From Myxococcus llanfairpwllgwyngyllgogerychwyrndrobwllllantysiliogogogochensis (lineage in GTDB: Bacteria > Myxococcota > Myxococcia > Myxococcales > Myxococcaceae): 64,000 nt of DNA. Made by a program: the position numbers and the translations under genes. Below, in pieces: positions 62,071 to 64,000 of the stretch. The DNA is taken from positions 1 to 64,000 of the forward strand of contig NZ_VIFM01000020.1 of NCBI RefSeq assembly GCF_006636215.1, read 5' to 3'. The notes under the pieces were generated by a model. That model made no database searches. It was not told the origin of the DNA and worked only from the letters and a program-made list of their open reading frames with translations. Each line of letters begins with the position of its first letter. Position 1 is the first letter of the stretch.

Positions 62071-62535
62071 GTGGACGTCATCGACCTCTTGATTCAACAG
62101 CACCGCGAAGTCGACGCCTTGTTCCAGGCGTTCCGCCGCGCCCCGGACGACACGAGCCGGAAGGAGCTCTGCATCCAGCTCGCGGAGGCGCTCATGCTGC
62201 ACACCACCATCGAGGAGCGCTGGGTCTATCCGAAGGCCGCCCGCGTGGTGGGCGACGATAAAATCGAGCACGCGGAAGAAGACCATCAGGAGATGACGAA
62301 GCTCCTGGGCGAAATCGTCCGCATGCGCGACGACATGAACGCCGTGAAGGCCCGGGTCGACTCACTCGAGCGAGTGGTGAAGCGCCACATCGCCGACGAG
62401 GAGCAGAACATTCTCCCGCAGGTCGCCAAGAACGTCACCGAGAAGGAAATCGGCATGTCCTGCAAGGACCTCGTCCGCGAGGCCTCCAAGATTCGCCGCG
62501 AGGAGATGAAGGACTGGGGCGAAGCCTCCGTGTGA
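62071..62535 (+). CDS. Hemerythrin-like (HHE) domain protein, 154 aa
   Basis: A single hemerythrin/HHE four-helix bundle. Probable di-iron ligands are in IQQHREVD (near residue 10), MLHTTIEERWVYP (near 48-52), HAEEDHQEM (near 70-75) and KRHIADEEQNILP (near 108-112). Such proteins bind O2 or nitric oxide or protect against iron and nitrosative stress. The start is GTG at 62071 with AAGGAG seven bases before it; the frame upstream is unlikely protein. No signal peptide is present, so it is cytoplasmic. It is convergent with the kinase at the right edge. Confidence 0.92.
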   Translation: MDVIDLLIQQHREVDALFQAFRRAPDDTSRKELCIQLAEALMLHTTIEERWVYPKAARVVGDDKIEHAEEDHQEMTKLLGEIVRMRDDMNAVKARVDSLERVVKRHIADEEQNILPQVAKNVTEKEIGMSCKDLVREASKIRREEMKDWGEASV

Positions 62536-62557
62536 CGAAGTCCTCCTGGTGAACCAG

Positions 62558-62595
62558 CTCCCGCCCGTGCCTTCGACAAGGAGCGCGGGCGGGAG
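62558..62595. terminator. Bidirectional terminator between hemerythrin and kinase genes
   Basis: A 13-bp GC-rich stem (CTCCCGCCCGTGC / GCGCGGGCGGGAG, one G-T pair) with a 12-base loop, lying exactly between convergent stops at 62535 and 62598. Confidence 0.75.
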
Positions 62596-62597
62596 TG

Positions 62598-64000
62598 TCA
62601 CGTCGGCTCCACCGCCGCCGCTTGCTGAGGCAGCGTGAACCAGAACGTGCTCCCCCGTCCCGGAGCGCTCACCACGCCCAGCTCTCCGCCGTGCGCCTGG
62701 ACGATTTCCTTCGCGATGGACAACCCCAGCCCCGCGCCACCCACCGGTGCCCCGGGCGCGCGGTAGAACTTCTCGAAGATGCGGCCCTGCTGCTCCAGCG
62801 CGATGCCCTCGCCCGTATCCCGCACCTCGAAGCGCACGCGCGTCCCCTCGCGAGCCACTCGCACCTCCACCTCCCCCCCCGCCGGCGTGTGTTTCACCCC
62901 GTTGCCCACCAGGTTTCCCAACACCAGGCCCAGCCGGTCCGGGTCCACGTCCACTGACTCCACCTCCAGCCCGACCTGCCTCGACAGTCGCACCCCGCGC
63001 TCCGCCGCCGCCGAGCGCTGTGAGTCCAGCGCCGCCTCCACCAGCTCCTCCGCCGGCACCCGCCGCACCTCCAGCCGGAGCTGTCCCGCCTGGATGCGAG
63101 ACAAGTCCAGCAGGTCATCGACGATGCCCTGCAAACGCTCGCAGTCCTCGCGCGCCGCGAACAGCAGGTCCGCCTGCTTCTCCGTCACCGCGCCCACCAT
63201 GCCCTCGGCCACCAGGTGCACCGCCATGCGCAGCGACGTCAGCGGCGTGCGGAACTCATGCGCCACCGTGGCCACCAGGTCGTTCTTCAGCTCGTCGAAG
63301 CGACGCAGCCGCGTCACGTCCTGGAGAATCACCGTGGCGCCCACCACCTCGCCCGTCTCCCCGTACACCGGACTCCCACGCGGCAGGAGCCACCGGTCTC
63401 CATCCGCCAGCTCCACCCTCACCGCCTCCTCGTAGCCGCGAGGCTGATACGCGCCCTTGCCACCCAGCACATGGCCGCGCACCCGCTCCAGCACCTCGCG
63501 CGCCTCCGGCACCACGCGGCCCAGCACATCCCCGCCGCCCTCCAGCGACAGCTTCAGCACGTCCTCCGCCGAGCGGTTGACGTTGAGCAACACCCCATCC
63601 GAGCCGAACACCACCACCGGGTCCGGCAGGCTGTCGATGGCCGCCTGCGAGGCGGACTGCGCCTGGAGCAGTTCGCCCAGGCTGCTCTGGCGATACTGCT
63701 GGAGCGCCTCCGCCATCGAGTTGAAGTCCTGCCCGAGCTGCGCGATTTCGTCCGTCCCCTCCACCACCGCGCGCACCGCGTAGTCACCCCGGCCCAGTCG
63801 CCGCACTGCTTGCGACAGCACCGACACGGGCCGCAGCGCGCGATGCGTGAGGGACGTGGAGGCGAACAACCCCACACCGAAGGCCGCCAGCACCGCCAGC
63901 ACCATCAGCGTGTTCACCTGGTCGCTCTGCCGCCGCAGCTCCTCGCTCTTGTGCACCATCGCGTCCTGGTTGAGCGCCAGGATGGATGCCGCCGCCTCCT
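62598..64000 (-). CDS. KinB-like membrane sensor histidine kinase, truncated at the window edge
   Basis: The frame stays open to base 64000 (codons before the internal ATG at 63959 read EAAASILALNQDAMVHK), so the true start lies outside. Visible parts: the end of a periplasmic helical sensor, a membrane span (VNTLMVLAVLAAFGVGLFAS), HAMP, a PAS domain (AIDSLPDPVVVFGSDGVLLN), HisKA with TVAHEFRTPLTSLRMAVHL, and HATPase_c (NLVGNGVKHTPAGGEV, DTGEGIALEQQ, GGAGLGLSIAKEIVQAHGG). This layout is that of KinB, the kinase paired with AlgB-type sigma-54 regulators; a candidate partner is at 52590. It is convergent with the hemerythrin gene. Confidence 0.92.
   Translation of the reverse strand, partial: EAAASILALNQDAMVHKSEELRRQSDQVNTLMVLAVLAAFGVGLFASTSLTHRALRPVSVLSQAVRRLGRGDYAVRAVVEGTDEIAQLGQDFNSMAEALQQYRQSSLGELLQAQSASQAAIDSLPDPVVVFGSDGVLLNVNRSAEDVLKLSLEGGGDVLGRVVPEAREVLERVRGHVLGGKGAYQPRGYEEAVRVELADGDRWLLPRGSPVYGETGEVVGATVILQDVTRLRRFDELKNDLVATVAHEFRTPLTSLRMAVHLVAEGMVGAVTEKQADLLFAAREDCERLQGIVDDLLDLSRIQAGQLRLEVRRVPAEELVEAALDSQRSAAAERGVRLSRQVGLEVESVDVDPDRLGLVLGNLVGNGVKHTPAGGEVEVRVAREGTRVRFEVRDTGEGIALEQQGRIFEKFYRAPGAPVGGAGLGLSIAKEIVQAHGGELGVVSAPGRGSTFWFTLPQQAAAVEPT

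Overview
The window looks like chromosomal DNA of a myxobacterium (Myxococcus/Corallococcus type). This is an inference from the high GC content, the many exported lipoproteins, the hybrid and orphan histidine kinases, the sigma-54 regulators, and contact-dependent effectors, metallopeptidase and injection-system-like genes. About 53 coding regions are supported. Both ends are cut: a gene starting leftwards at base 30, and a KinB-like kinase truncated at base 64000.

Layout. 1-5.8 kb: small exported and redox proteins, an alpha/beta hydrolase lipoprotein, an EamA transporter behind a rhodanese, and a GreA/GreB-like RNA polymerase factor. 5.9-13.9 kb: three large histidine kinases with no separate response regulator, followed by a coupled unknown gene. 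13.9-22.2 kb: an RTX-repeat M91 zinc peptidase, a VWA protein with a membrane/coiled-coil partner, a membrane desaturase/hydroxylase, and secreted proteins. 22.4-29 kb: a BlaI-type repressor with two visible operators over its own promoter, a BlaR1-like M56 peptidase carrying tandem helical repeats instead of a beta-lactam sensor, a secreted protein made of the same repeats, and a DUF5916 outer-membrane protein. 29-37.7 kb: lipoproteins, a DUF885 hydrolase and an AsmA-family protein.

37.7-43 kb is a coherent sulfide/persulfide detoxification unit: sulfide:quinone oxidoreductase (mitochondrial SQOR-like), a sigma-54 activator, an ETHE1-type persulfide dioxygenase, a rhodanese and a TauE/SafE exporter. 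Both transcription units start with good -24/-12 promoters preceded by TGAAAC-type repeats, so the activator very likely controls both. The activator resembles FisR in context but has no cysteine in its sensor region. 43-53.9 kb: formate-tetrahydrofolate ligase, a chemoreceptor, a reductase, two tandem PTS EIIA proteins with a decayed copy of their upstream neighbour between them, a propeller lipoprotein with a porin, two paralogous small membrane proteins, and an AlgB-like regulator.

54-62 kb is an accessory island. It holds a PAAR-like (DUF4150) protein with a candidate deaminase-like toxin tail and an overlapping SUKH/SMI1-like candidate immunity gene of lower GC. It also holds a 1,256-residue DUF4157 protein of the kind found near contractile injection systems. 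Divergent from this lies the most unusual gene of the window: a 575-residue protein whose first ~266 residues are the N-terminal clamp/zinc-binding/lid part of RNA polymerase beta' (RpoC), including the four zinc cysteines at the same residue numbers as in E. coli, cut off before the catalytic core and joined to a beta-propeller-like half.
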